Of a DNA stretch of 64,000 nt, positions 46,842-58,373 are shown piece by piece. The stretch covers positions 784,470-848,469 of the forward strand of contig AP026152.1 of assembly GCA_030295235.1 (NCBI GenBank), given 5' to 3'. Each line of letters starts with the position of its first letter. Position 1 is the stretch's first letter. Source of the DNA: Fistulifera solaris. Taxonomy: Eukaryota > Bacillariophyta > Bacillariophyceae > Naviculales > Stauroneidaceae. Under the pieces are notes generated by a model. The model made no database searches. It was not told the DNA's origin and saw only the letters and a program-made list of their open reading frames with translations. The translations under genes were made by a program, and so were the position numbers.

Positions 46842-47180
46842 TCAATTTTTCTGCGAAAGCTGAACCGATTCGCCCAGTTGATACAAAGTCCACACGAGAA
46901 GGAAGAGAGCTGATAGAAACAGCTCAAGGCCCATTGCTACTCGACTGAGCCGTGCTACGCCAGGCTGTGCCGTCACCACAACTAATCGTGATTGTAAAGC
47001 CTCGTCGATTTCACGATCGTTCTCCATTGCAACGAAGGAATCTGTTACATTATTTAGTCCTATCGGCGCACAAAATCCCTGGAGGAGCGCAAGTCGGAGC
47101 TGCTCAAATGGATGCTGTCGTGTTGCTTCGACATTGCCGTCGCCTTCTCGCTGACTGTCATCATCATACAAGTCGTTCAT
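46842..47180 (-). CDS. small single-pass membrane protein, family with 40110-40520
   Basis: About 112 residues from the ATG at 47180 (MNDLYDDDSQREGDGN). The upstream part of the frame, to 47303, is less protein-like. The acidic head leads to HPFEQLRLALLQGFCAPIG, then VVVTAQPGVARL and a C-terminal span (LELFLSALFLLVWTLYQL). The LQGFC-P element and the C-terminal span match the gene at 40110. It lies between the two glycosyltransferase copies. The function is unknown. Confidence 0.5.
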   Translation of the reverse strand: MNDLYDDDSQREGDGNVEATRQHPFEQLRLALLQGFCAPIGLNNVTDSFVAMENDREIDEALQSRLVVVTAQPGVARLSRVAMGLELFLSALFLLVWTLYQLGESVQLSQKN

Positions 47181-48785
47181 CGTTGCTGATTTAAAGGTGA
47201 CTTGATGGAAAGTATACATCATATAGCTTCTACTTTCATTTACCATAACGCACCATAGGACCATATAGGTGACGACGACGACGCTCGCATCATCGTGTTT
47301 CATTTTTTCGAGGTTTTTGTATTGAGAGCCGTCACTAGCTAAATACTATAGCAAAAACTGTACTCGGTTACCTACATCAATAAAATTCCTACGAGGTTTA
47401 CGTGAAAGGCACGTAGACATTCAATGCGACGCATCTCTCCTCATTTCTAGGATTTCAATCAAGTTGATGTCGACATCTATAATAAGAACTGATATAAGTT
47501 TGCTACGGCGGTGAAAAGATGACGGTATTTTTTGCAAAAAGACTCCAGAATAAGGATCATAAAATTTTAAATATTTAATTCCTAATTTTCCTAAAATGCG
47601 GATGCATTTTTGACACTCAAGTGAATTTTCCATTGTAATTTTATAAATAAAAGTAGACAAGTTTCGTATATCCGGTACCCCATACATTGATGAATTTCCT
47701 ACGGCGTTTACGCGCAAATCTAATAGAATTTTTTTGCGTTGCAGCTTTCATAGTTTCTGCCTATCGGTCAAAATTGAAGTTTACCGTTGCTCTCCAACTC
47801 AAATTATGATGAATAATCACCATAAAAGTAACTTTGGTGCAGATCCGGCTTGATATTGGATAAATACTTGTTATTAAAGTTGACTATCACTCAGAATGTA
47901 GATCACCTTTTTCACGACTGCCTATTTCTGTCACGGATCTATTTTTCGTCCGACGAGCCGCTAAAGCATACTTGTAACAGCTGCATAATCAATACTTTGT
48001 TATATTTCCTGTTTCCCTCTTATTGCTTTTGCTATTTATCTTTTTGATTGTTGAATGGATCACCTGTTACCGTAAGCGCGCGGCAAGAGCCATCTGGGAG
48101 TTTCGTTTTCAAAAATTGCTGCGATTGACGACGCACAAAGTGAAGGATATTTTACGGAATTCTACGTGATATCGATAACATAACAAAGTGATGGGTGATG
48201 GGTGATGGCCCTGCAACTTAATGGTGGCGACGATTTCGATGAAGTGGGCCCATCCATCAAGTTTTCCATCAAGGTTAGGAACCGATTAACGTTTCATTGG
48301 CTAATGAAAAATCGAATTTTCGATCTATCCGCTTTATTGACGGAGTGCGGAAAAGCATGACCTTCAAGAAAAGAAGCAACGGGCGGGAGAGCTGATTCGT
48401 CGACAAATCGCAGCACCGAGCCGCCAGCAACGGATTTTTCAAAGTCAGCAAAAAGGCCGCGATGATTGCGATGGAGGTTGCGCTGGCATTCATTTTCAAT
48501 AAATTGCAATTGTCGCTTCCGTGCTATCATGGATTCTGATTCCCTTTCGTATCACATTTCAACGCCGCACGGGTGCGCCTTCTTGGTTTTTGTTTAACGC
48601 ATGGTCTCAAATTCGGTTAAATGCCATTCAGAGATCGTCACTATTATTGATGTTGCCTTGAAACGAAAGGCGATTAGGTAGTGATGGTATGGTGCCTACC
48701 AACAGAGGAATAGTTTTGATACTATGCGAGATGCGAGCATCGAGCGAAATGGAAGAGTGTTTACAATAAGAGATTGCTATGAAAA
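47181..48785. other. intergenic region with palindromic repeat
   Basis: About 1.6 kb, AT-rich at about 47560-47680 and 47800-48050. It carries one clear inverted ACGTAG-type repeat (47372-47420) and a weaker one near 47686-47725. No gene accepted; the short frames at 48275-48530 have no family features. Confidence 0.4.
47372..47420 (-). repeat. dispersed palindromic repeat (ACGTAG type), inverted copy
   Basis: On the minus strand it reads AATGTCTACGTGCCTTTCAC, then GTAAACCTCGTAGGAATTTT and ATTGATGTAGG, closely matching the copy at 31034-31080 including its GATGTAGGTA end. Confidence 0.55.
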
Positions 48786-51456
48786 CTAATAAAATTCAAG
48801 ACACGCCGGACATTTGCCAACACAGAGGCCCCATGCACACCGTTTTTCCCACGGTACGCTGACGGTTTCTTTACAGTCCTTAGGACAGGTTTCATCGTTG
48901 ATGCATTCTCTGCATTGAGCACACGAATCCCACCCGCACTTGGTAGACCACGGATCAGGGCTTGAAGAGCACCAGTCGCGGCAGTTGCCGTATTTCGCCA
49001 TCAAAAAGGATCGAACTCAATAAACTTTCGCGTATTTGGCCACATATCCCAGTCAACTTTGATCGGCGTGCGTGGGTGACACAAGTGCACGACAAACAGA
49101 TCGCGCAATACATTCATTGTATATCCAGCCCGGTAAAGTTCGTGAAACCATGAAACCTTGTCGTATCCGTATCCACGAATGGCGGTCCAAAAGCGAGGTA
49201 CGCCCGGCAGATATCCAATCACGTAAGGCTCATAATTAAGCTCCCAGTCGATTGCGTAAGAGGACGCGTCCGTAAAGTTGTACCATTTCTCAGACTGAGT
49301 AGAGCCTTGGTTCTTCACATCTACATCGACGTAGAAAACCCAAGCAACGCCATCTTCAACTTTCTTTACCAGTTCAGCCTTGGTTAGAGGCAAGTCATCC
49401 TCGGTCGCAAACCTCGTGGGTGATTGAGTCATTCCATCAGGGCAAACTTCGAATGCTGGCAAGACAAACATAGTCCTTTTCCGGCGCATTTTATCAATAA
49501 TTTGAGGATCATTCTTCATTATCTCCCTCACTGTGGCATGAGAGTTAGGAGTGATAACCAAGTCCACATCCAGTAATAGGAAATAATCACTACCGGTGTT
49601 CTCGAGTGCTAAGTTGCGAAGAGTGTTGTATGGATACGTCCACTGCATTGTCGGCTCGGGGTAATCAGAAAAATCGGTAATCTTCTCCATCATGATGTGG
49701 ACATTGCATTCTCGTAAGTAGTACGCAATTGTGTAATTTGATAACCACTCGGAGAAAAACTCGACATCTTCCGCGCTTTGGATGTAAAGCGCGACGGATC
49801 CTGGCCCGTCCCATTTACGCAGGTTAGAGATCAAATTGTTTAGCTTCGCTTGGCTCGCAGAAGCTTGCATCGTAACAACGATATCATTTTCGTCCTCCAG
49901 TTTTGTTTTGCGATGAATGAAATTCACAAGTGTCTTACTCTGAGGCTTGGTGGAATTTAGCGACAAGGCATGGCTTTCGAGTTTCTCCCAGTGTTCCAGG
50001 AGCTGATCTTTGTACGTTCGAGGAGTCCATACCTTCTCCGTCAACATCTTTTCACGCCACCAGATTTCCCAGTCCTTGACTAAGCTTCGGTTCGTAAGAT
50101 CTTGGATGGTCTTTTCCATGGCTTCTACCGATGCCATGGTCATAGTCTTGTCTTTTTTGTGCGCGTTCCCATCGCGTGTTAGCCGACTACTGCATGTTGC
50201 CCGTGCCCACCAGTACTCGGTCTCGTACTTGATCATAATACCCTCATGCTCCTGGCCGCCTGCAAAAAAGCCATCTGCCATGCATTTCGACGATATTGTG
50301 TGAGTTATAATTGACGACGTATTACGCATTACCGATTGCTTCGAGGCGCAACGATTCTCACGAATTTTACTTACAAGGAACGTCACCAGTTCGGCGCATA
50401 TCGCCGTCTTTTGCCATACAGGTAAACATGTTACGCGGAGTACGATGCAATTGCAAATTGTGATGGTTCCACGCTGCTAATAGCAAATGTTCGGGAGATT
50501 CGATCGCATAAAATGTTTCGTTGGAATAATCGTTGCGGAGGAAGGGCGGAAGCACATCCAGAGCGTCAAGGATGGAGTCTTTGCTCACGGTGAAATGTCG
50601 ATCGTTAATGGCTCCCCAGTCCTCGCCTTCAGGGACAACAATGGCATTGTTCGGGAAGTCGGAAATGTCATACGGGCACATGTAGAACTGGTCTGTTCGA
50701 GTAACAATAAAGCGATCATACTTCTCGGTCAGCTTCAATTCACGGATGTGTTCCGCCAACCAGTATCGCATCATGTTCTGAATGGCACCAGACGTCTTGT
50801 GTCCTTTCACACCTCCAAGAACACCTGCTTCCCGCGCTCGCCCTTGTACGCGAGGCTCGACGTTTTCTCGCCATCCATCAATATTTAACGTGTCTGGCAG
50901 CCTATGGTGAGAGAAAAAGTCACGATCATACAAAATGTTTACTAAAAATAAGAAACGTACCGAGAGCATCTCCCCAGTCGTCGTATTCTTTCTCGCGAAA
51001 AATGTACTTGGCTCTTTTCCAAAGAGATGCATCGTTATATTTGTCATCACTCGCACCAACCACAAGGCCCAAGTCGGCTGAATTAAAATCAAGAACGTTT
51101 TTGTAAAGAGATTCCCATGCTGGCTCACCACAGCGAAGATTTCCGATAAGGAAAACGATCGTCCGATTTCCTCCTTGTGGAAACCGAAGGCCGCTTTGAC
51201 CAAGTTTTATGCCGTTTTCCAGCAACAATCGACAGACCCAAATCATGTGAATGCCTCCGATGAATAAGATGAGCAATAGAAGCACTCTGTGTGCAATTTT
51301 TCCTGGAGAAAATCGAACTTTCGGTGCGTCTCGAGAACATTTTTCATTCGAGTCGTCAAGGCACGGTAAGAAGGGTTCTTCCAGCCCGATTTCTTTTCTT
51401 GGTTTTCTTGTATTCATCACCATCTTAGGCGGACTTCGACTGGAAGAGCGAAGCAT
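48786..51456 (-). CDS. GT49-like Golgi glycosyltransferase, tandem copy B, with 12-Cys tail
   Basis: Exons 51456-50961, 50893-50375 and 50274-49001, with introns of 67 and 100 nt at the same places as in copy A. Exons 2 and 3 have exactly the same length as in copy A (519 and 1274 nt); exon 1 is longer, with a cytoplasmic head of about 50 residues before the span (IAHRVLLLLILFIGGIHMIW). The catalytic domain shows LENTGSDYFLLLDVDLVITPN (DxD), FVLPAFEVCPDG, EPYVIGYLPGVPRFW and VVHLCHPRTP. The three exons total 763 codons. As in copy A, the frame stops after EFDPF at TGA 49001-49003, and the overlapping ATG opens a frame with 12 Cys (48786-49004). An uninterrupted frame through all three exons supports a functional gene. 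It likely arose by tandem duplication with copy A. Confidence 0.78.
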
Positions 51457-52697
51457 GGATCACAACTTGCTAATGAAACGATTTGCTTGTTGCTTTTCGT
51501 TTACTTCGTGAGAAGAAGTTGTGTTTGCGCTCTGCGGAGTAGGCGCTGTTTTTGTTCTTCCGTCGCGCGCAAATCCAGGATGGGCAATAATATTTGCAAC
51601 CAGCAAAATTCTAAACCGAATTTCGACCTGTGTTTCGTTGTTTCGGAACATCTAAAGTAGAGTGTACCCTGTATCGCTAGCATCTATAACGTAAAACGTA
51701 ATACTCGGTGCTTAGTACACTCTGGCTTTGACTTAAAACCCATGTAAATACCCAAGACAGCGTTTTCCATTTAGTATAAAGTATAATGTAGAGTCCTTGA
51801 TAGCTAAAGCTCAGCCTTGTACGTAGTATGTAGTATCTGTATCGCTTTTCGTTCACGCTTCAAGCAACCAGCAACCAGCATTTATCGCATTGAAAAAATA
51901 CTACCTAAGACCTAATACTCAAGCTCTTAGTCTATCAACTACATAGTGAGTGGATCATTTTTTCTGTACATCTTTCTTCATATGTCCTGGAGGGCTAATA
52001 TATTTGTAATTTCTAGTGTAAACTGTTAAGTGGGAGAGCTTCACTATTGCCTTGAGCCTCTCGGGTCGCTGTGAACATACTGGGGGCAATAAAAGCGTCG
52101 TCCATCATTTATCTCTCTCCGGCGCCGACGTCGACCGCTTTTTTCTTTTTGCAGTTTATTTGTTTTCAGGAGGACTTTTGAGGTGAAACTTCTTTCTTGA
52201 ATGTGCGAACGAACAAGAACAAAGGACGATACGGTACCTGGTAACCTTACTCCTGCAGGCGTCGTTCCGAACAAGAAGACACGGAGTAGATCAAACAACA
52301 AGTATAACAAGACGGCAAACGTGTTTCGCAAATACACCTTTGAATCACTGAAACATCTCGCTTTCGTCGCATCTGACGTTCAAAGTATTAGCATTTTGTG
52401 ATCGTCACATCACCTTATTGCCCTGCACATCACCAGGTGACGTTAAGCAGTTTTAAAAGAATCTCTGACCATCGTGATTCGAAGACGGCAGAATTATTTT
52501 GGCTCTCAAAAGGTGACCATTGCAATAAAAATGAATCAATAGGCGCCGCGACTCGCATTTCTCAGTTTTTCGAGGAAACAACAGTCAACATGGAAGTCTC
52601 TTCAAACGTTTCTCCGGTACGATAACGACATCAGAATAGAGTTGCATTTTCTTCCCTTCTCGAGGTCATCTTCTCATGCAATAAGATTCCACAGAAT
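51457..52697. other. intergenic region, divergent promoters
   Basis: About 1.2 kb between genes pointing away from each other. An upstream exon of the deacetylase gene, carrying its signal peptide, may lie here, for example in the open frame at 52398-52625, but I cannot place it. A near-repeat ACCAGCAACCAGCA lies at about 51866. Confidence 0.35.
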
Positions 52698-53890
52698 ATG
52701 GATCGCTTTCCGCCGAGTCGATATCCTTTCTCGGACGTAATGAACACGAGCGATATCGTTCAATTTATTACCCTTACTGTAGATGATAGCATCAACTCTC
52801 AAGCTGTCAGTCTCTTCAAAGAATATTTTTTTTCTCTTCGAGTTGACGATAAATGTCGTCGTGTTCGGTTCACTTGCTTTGTATCGTTCGATGCGAGCGA
52901 ATGCGACGCAATTCAATTCTTAGTCGGCAAAATGTGGTCGAATTTGGACATCACACGTTAAAACATACACGTCTTCCTTCGAAACAAGATATCCAAGATG
53001 CCATCGATAGTTTGCTACAATGCGGAGTCCCGAGACGCAGCTTAGGAGGTTTTCGGGCGCCCTATTTGCATTACAATCAATCTACTTTTGACTTCTTGTA
53101 CGAGAATCAAGTTCCCTACGACTCTACCATCATTCCGCGCGACGATGACACATCGCAGTTCGGTCGGGAAAACCAGTGGCCGTTTACTTTAGAACACGGC
53201 TTTGTGAACAGTAGCGTCAAGTGCGGCAATACAGGTACCTGTGTAGCCGACAAAGCATATCCTGGCATGTGGCAGGTTCCTCTCTATCGATGGTATCACG
53301 TGAATAATACCTTTCTAAACGATGCTATGGACTATCGAACGTTCGAGGAGGATGTACAAGCCAACTTTGAGCGAAGATACTATGGAAATCGGGCGCCGTT
53401 TGGTATTTATTTGCACGCAAACTGGTTAGAAGAGAACGGCAGCGCTCTTAAGAAATGGATTCAAAAGACGCTTGACACTTACGACGATGTATACTTTGTT
53501 ACCAATATGGATTTGCTGCAGTGGATGAAAAACCCTGTTCCCAAGGCCAAATATAGACCACCGTCTTGTGAAGTGGAGGATTATCAGCAATCAGGTGCGT
53601 TCCATACCGCTGGCCCTTTGGCTCAACCGTTTCCTTTTGCTCCCTCTACCCTGTCACCGTCAGCAACACTGAATAACAATGATCAAAGCACCGTCTCGAC
53701 ATACCCAAAATCAATCATTCAAATCACCGACACGAGCCCCGACGAACCGACCATCGCCAATCTTCGTTCGCCAACTGAATTGGCGATTTCTGCACAACTC
53801 GTTGCCGCGATTGCACTTGCAATCTTCGTCTTACGAAGGATTCGACGTCAGTCAACAGGTTCGATCCCAGAGCCTTTGGTATCAAACTAA
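52698..53890 (+). CDS. chitin-deacetylase-like polysaccharide deacetylase, membrane-anchored
   Basis: It shows the NodB/CE4 order: QFITLTVDDSIN with the catalytic and metal Asp pair, then GHHTLKHTRLP with the HxxxH-type metal ligands, GGFRAPYL, and PYDSTI. The C-terminal half follows animal chitin-deacetylase-like proteins closely: APFGIYLHANWLEENG and DDVYFVTNMDLLQWMKNP. A Ser/Pro/Thr-rich stalk and a C-terminal span (LAISAQLVAAIALAIFVL) follow, with basic residues after it, so the enzyme is probably tethered outside the cell or in the endomembrane system. It should remove acetyl groups from chitin-like polysaccharides. One A is missing in the AAAA run near 52930-52933; with it the length is exactly 398 codons. 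The ATG at 52698 has no signal peptide behind it, so an upstream exon is likely. Confidence 0.8.
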
Positions 53891-54018
53891 TCAATTTTAA
53901 GTGACAGGATGATAATTGTAGTAAGAATACGTGCGTAAAATAATCAAACCGGCTTTTAGAATCTTTAGAGTGGTCGTATGATAGTTACGTTACAAAACAT
54001 TACAGCTCGAATGTATTT

Positions 54019-54985
54019 TTAGAAGTTGACGTCACGTTTGATGCTGACATTCGCACCATTGACATTTGTTCCGTCGATGGGCATGTTGACATTGGCAGTC
54101 CAAGCTTGGTCGCGCCACTCGACGTTCAAGCTGTCGTTGGGACGAAGGTTGGCTGTGAGGCTGGAATCGTCACCGAGACGACGTTCCCATTCAACACTCA
54201 AGTCACCATTCGAAGCGATGGTAGGAGCAATGCGGTTGTCACTGTCGACTTGCTGGCTCAACGTAAGTTCTTGAGAGTCAGCGCTTGCGGTCAACTTGAC
54301 ATTGGTGCGATCATTGCTGTAGTTGATCACCACATCACGAGTATCGTTCTCGAGATTGAATCTTGGGTTTACAGTCACACGGCCTCCATTCGCGTCGAAG
54401 CCCTTCGTTGCTTCGATGCTGCGAACACTGAATTGATTGCCTGCACTAGCGACCAAGTGCAAGCTGAGATCAGCGTCTTCGTTGTCGGCGTCGATGTCCA
54501 AGTTGACATTCGAAAAGTCGGTGCCTTCGACTTCGGCGCGAGCCCTAAAAATTACAAGCAGGTGATGTGTGAGTAATCAAAGGGAGAAGGGAATAATGCA
54601 AACAAGTTCACAAGTTGAGACTTACGAAACACCCCAGCCAGCAACATCAGTGTTGGCGCGTCCCCAAATCGAACGAGGAAGACTGGCGATATCGGTAGTG
54701 GGCCGGGCAGATGCCTTTACACCGTAGCTGATATCCAAATCACCAGCACGGCCTTGGTTCTCCCAACTGAGTTGAGGGTCAAGTCCATCAAGGCCGTCGA
54801 ACTTTCCGTCGCGAACAGAGATCTGCAATATTGAGAAAAGAGAGCAGTGACGTGAGTTTTCGATTCAACGGTCGGGGCAGCGATTCAGCCAATAAATCAG
54901 CCCGATCCGAACTCACCGAAAGTTGAGGCGCTCCGGCACAAGCGTATCCGAGACTAGCAATAAGAGCAGCAGCAGTGAACTTCAT
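54019..54985 (-). CDS. secreted or organelle-targeted beta-rich repeat protein, function unknown
   Basis: Exons 54985-54917, 54822-54626 and 54544-54019, with introns of 93 and 81 nt; 264 codons in total with exact phase. Exon 1 is a signal peptide (MKFTAAALIASLGYACA). The mature part consists of repeated short strands with alternating polar and hydrophobic residues (TNVKLTASADSQELTLSQQ, NGDLSVEWERRLGDDSSLT, DSLNVEWRDQAWTANVNM), acidic overall, ending IKRDVNF. Such a pattern is typical of beta-barrels or beta-sandwiches, and a porin-like outer-membrane protein is one possibility. There are no cysteines in most of it and no enzyme motif. The coding sequence is intact with no indels. It is divergent from the light-harvesting gene, with 674 bases between the two start codons. 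Confidence 0.75.
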
Positions 54986-55659
54986 GGTGAATAATAGTTG
55001 ATGAAAGAAGTCGAAATAATAGTAACGAGAAAGCGAAACGAGATACGATTCGACGGCGTTGCGTAATTGTGAGAAAGTTCTCGGCAAGGATGAGATCCCA
55101 GCCACGAAAGTTCAAATGAAAGGTGTCACCGTTGGCGAGTTTGTCTTTGGAAGAGAGTCGAGAATCGAGAAGAAAAGATCTTTGCTGAGCCTCACTCGTG
55201 TCAACAGTCAAAAAAGGTGATGTTTTTGGTGTCAAGCCGACGGACTCAACTCCGCGCCGCGCCGCTGCTGGCGCTTTCGAGTGACTACAATCAAAGCCAT
55301 ATAAACTCCGCACCTACGTCAGCCACATCGAATGAATCTCGAATTGCCCTTTTGCTATCGTTGAAAGAGTACAAAAAGATACCCATCCTTCCGACCGCGC
55401 GATTTTCGAATTTTCGCGCGAAAATTTGATCACGAACACGATCACTCGCGACTCGCAAGGTCCACGAGATTTGCACGAGTTGCACCCATGCAATGATGAC
55501 GTGTCGTAGTAGAAAGCATTCTGAAGCGCGCGATGACTCACGATTTTCACGCCAACACATCACATTTCCATCATTTTCGCACGCACGAAGCGGATGGAAA
55601 GAGCACGATCTTTCGTCATAATTTCGTTCTCGCTGTTGCTTATACAAAAATATAAAACA
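54986..55659. promoter_or_regulatory. shared promoter region of the beta-rich gene and the light-harvesting gene
   Basis: Two start codons point away from each other across 674 bases with no repeat and no accepted open frame. The stretch just before the light-harvesting ATG is AT-rich (ACAAAAATATAAAACA), where a TATA-like box could lie. A shared, light-responsive control is possible but only inferred from the layout. Confidence 0.4.
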
Positions 55660-56382
55660 ATGAAGTTGTCTCTTGCCTTTTTCGCTGCTACCGCAGCAAC
55701 TGCTGCTGCATTCGCACCCAGCTCGTCTTCCTCTGCAAAGACTGTTCTTCGAATGTCGGAACCCGTCAACACGGAGTCTGCCGTTGAAACAGCGGCTCCT
55801 GAGAAGCCCGCTGCTCCTGCCGCACCTGTCGTTGCCCCTATCAACGGATGGGTCCCTGATGCATCCAAGCCTGCCTTCGGTCTTCCAGGAGCGATTGCCC
55901 CTCTAGGATACTTTGATCCTTTGGGTTTGATGCCCAAGAACATTCTTGGTGCCAAAGCGTTTCCGTGAGGCCGAGATTATGCACAGTCGTGTCGCCATGA
56001 TGGCTACCGTCGGTTACCTTCTCGCCGAAAACACGCCTACCATCGCGTACGGCTTCGATCATCCCGTTATCGCCAACGATATGGTTCCTGATGTTCCAGG
56101 AACTGTCCTTTTCCCTTTTTCTTGGCCATCAACATTGCTGAAGCACTTCGTGCTAACGCTGGATGGGTTGAGCCCGGACTTGGTGCTCTTTTCACTCTCC
56201 GAGAGAAGTATTACCCCGGAGATCTCGGCTTTGATCCCCTCGGCTTGAAGCCCAAGGATGCTCAAGGCTTCGCCAACATGCAAGCCAAGGAATTGAGCAA
56301 CGGTCGTCTCGCCATGCTCGCCGCCGCCGGCATGTGCGCACAAGAACTGGCTACCGGAAAGCCCCTTTTGGATGCATTTTAA
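55660..56382 (+). CDS. fucoxanthin chlorophyll a/c light-harvesting protein
   Basis: A plastid protein of about 240 residues. It starts [20 protein letters not shown], an ER signal followed by the AAFAP cleavage motif of diatom complex plastids. The first chlorophyll-binding helix reads [16 protein letters not shown] and the third [15 protein letters not shown], giving the conserved E-H-R and E-N-R ligands. [18 protein letters not shown] lies before the last helix. It binds chlorophyll and fucoxanthin in the thylakoid antenna. The subfamily (Lhcr, Lhcf or Lhcx) cannot be decided here. Two one-base changes break the frame: an extra A near 55952-55954 (CCAAAGCG) and a missing T in the run near 56113-56117. 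With both corrected the length is exactly 241 codons, so base-call errors are more likely than decay. Confidence 0.85.
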
Positions 56383-58373
56383 GTTATTCTTTAGCGTTTA
56401 CAAGTAAATCTCTATAGTGTTCAGTTTCATTCAATCGGTGAACTAAATCGAGCACTTGCAGACGACAGCCTCATTTATAACGAACTTAGTAGTAATTGAT
56501 ATGAAGAGGACAGGCGAGTACTGTACCATATACCGCGAATGATTTGACAGATCGAATAAAAACAAATAAGTCTATAAAATGGATGACCACTTTTTGAAGT
56601 CGTTTTTCGTTGAACAGCAGCAGAAACCAAGCATTATTTCCCTAGCTGAATACCGAACAAAAAGTGCGGGTAAGAAAATCAATGCTCGTCATGGTGGATT
56701 GTTGTAATGAGTACAAAATAGAATATCGGTCACCTATCCGGCCAACAACAATTTCAGCTAAAAACACAACCGCGCAACGATTCGAGTGCTGCTGTGAATG
56801 AGCGAAAAGTCAACCATAGGATCGCCAAGGATATGCCAACTACCAGTAACACTCGGTCGACTTGATAGAAATTTCGCATCCGAAAGCCCTTCTCAATCAT
56901 TCGGTACCAAACCAATTCGATGACGTGCCCAGCCGCAGATGTCGCCTATAGTCCAAACGGATTGTCTCCTCATCCTTTTCCGCCAAAGCATCTTAAAACA
57001 AGATTCCGCTCGTCTTCCCTTCTCATTATCGACAAGATCGTAAAGCTAAGAGCCTTGGTAATGATAGTTACCTCGGTTAATGAACAAATCGCCCACCTTC
57101 AACCGAGTTGATACATGCGCGAAAAAAATTTGATGCATGTGATCAGCAAGTTCCGAAAAGCTATGAGTCGATACTCCAGTTGCCAGCGCCTTTTCCACAA
57201 GTGTTGCTGAGAACTGAAAATCAACAGTCTGCGAGCGGTAAATTGACCCGGAAGAAAGTTGTTGGTCCTCTTGCGAAAATTTCCCATTCTAATGAAACCA
57301 AGTCTTGACTGATACTCTCTTTTTCAAAGCAAGCTTTCCGCAAAACGTAAATTGAAGTGTTCGTAGCTGTAAAATGCGAAGTAGAAGCAACCAACTAACA
57401 TAGGTCCTCGCAATTTACGGTACCGTAGCTGGATAATCATGCGTTTCGACATATCGGTGTCCAAGTCTTCCCTAATTCTATGCAAAAAAGATCAATAATG
57501 CAGATTGTTAACTGAATTGTCAATAATAGCAACAAACGTTATTGCTGTAGTTGATTGTAAAAACGCATATGGTATAAAAAACGCAACAGGCAACTCTTTA
57601 CTCGTGACTCCCGAGTCACATTTACAGCGACCGCTCGCGTCTTTCGCATAACAAAAAAAAGAAAAAAAACGCAAATAAAAGCAGCTCGAAGTCATGCAAT
57701 GATCAACAATAAAACTTATTTCATCTGACAGAGAAGAAGCAATTAGATTTATTAATGCTGCGATTAAGCGAACAGAGATTATTCCCGCTTTATTTCTGCA
57801 GGTTAAAACGAAGCCTTCATTTGCTGGGGATATTACTGTTGGAGAAAATCCAGTACCGGTCGTGACTGAAAAAGCGACTCCCGGTCGGGCGAAACTAGCA
57901 GAGGGCCTTGAGCATCTAAGTCCTCGTACAGTCGGCGATATTGGCGAGTCAAGTAAAAGCGGTAACGTGGGCTGATCGAGTGGCAGGGAGAGGAATGACC
58001 AAAGGCACGTCCTAATCAATGAACTCATTGATTCGGGGATGAATCCAGTAGACAGTAACAACTAAGACTAAGAAAGGACAAGAAAAAGACTATTGATCTA
58101 CCTATTCACTATAACAAGCTCGGAGCTTAATTGATCTACAAGTTGTGACAAATTATATTTAGTTCTGGTCATGAGTATTCGGGACTCCTAGTGTGTGTGG
58201 AGTGTACTTACTGTCTTTGTGATAGTGAGTTTGTGTATCCGGTACTCATGGTATCTTTTGGGGTTCGCTTCCGCACACGTCATCGGAAGTTTGGTGCATG
58301 CGCAAGTTCTTCTCTTGACACGTCGCAGAGGTGTGCGTAGTGTGTGGTATAGTGTTCTACGTGACGTATAAGT
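56383..58373. other. gene-poor region before the retroelement
   Basis: No firm gene. A possible last exon lies at 57802-57975. The last few hundred bases before 58374 should contain what is left of the element's 5' long terminal repeat, but I could not delimit it because no second copy is present. Confidence 0.35.
57802..57975 (+). CDS. possible last exon of an unidentified gene
   Basis: A splice-acceptor-like TTTATTTCTGCAG precedes an open frame of 57 codons ending at TGA 57973-57975. It contains PSFAGDITVGENPVPVV and LEHLSPRTVGDIGESSKSG. The composition looks protein-like, but no matching upstream exon was found and no family is recognised. Confidence 0.2.
   Translation, partial: VKTKPSFAGDITVGENPVPVVTEKATPGRAKLAEGLEHLSPRTVGDIGESSKSGNVG

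Noticed and set aside
57492-58061. Minus-strand open frame of 189 codons
   Set aside because: No family features and low-complexity Ser/Leu/Pro content. The opposite strand carries an acceptor-like site and a more protein-like short frame.
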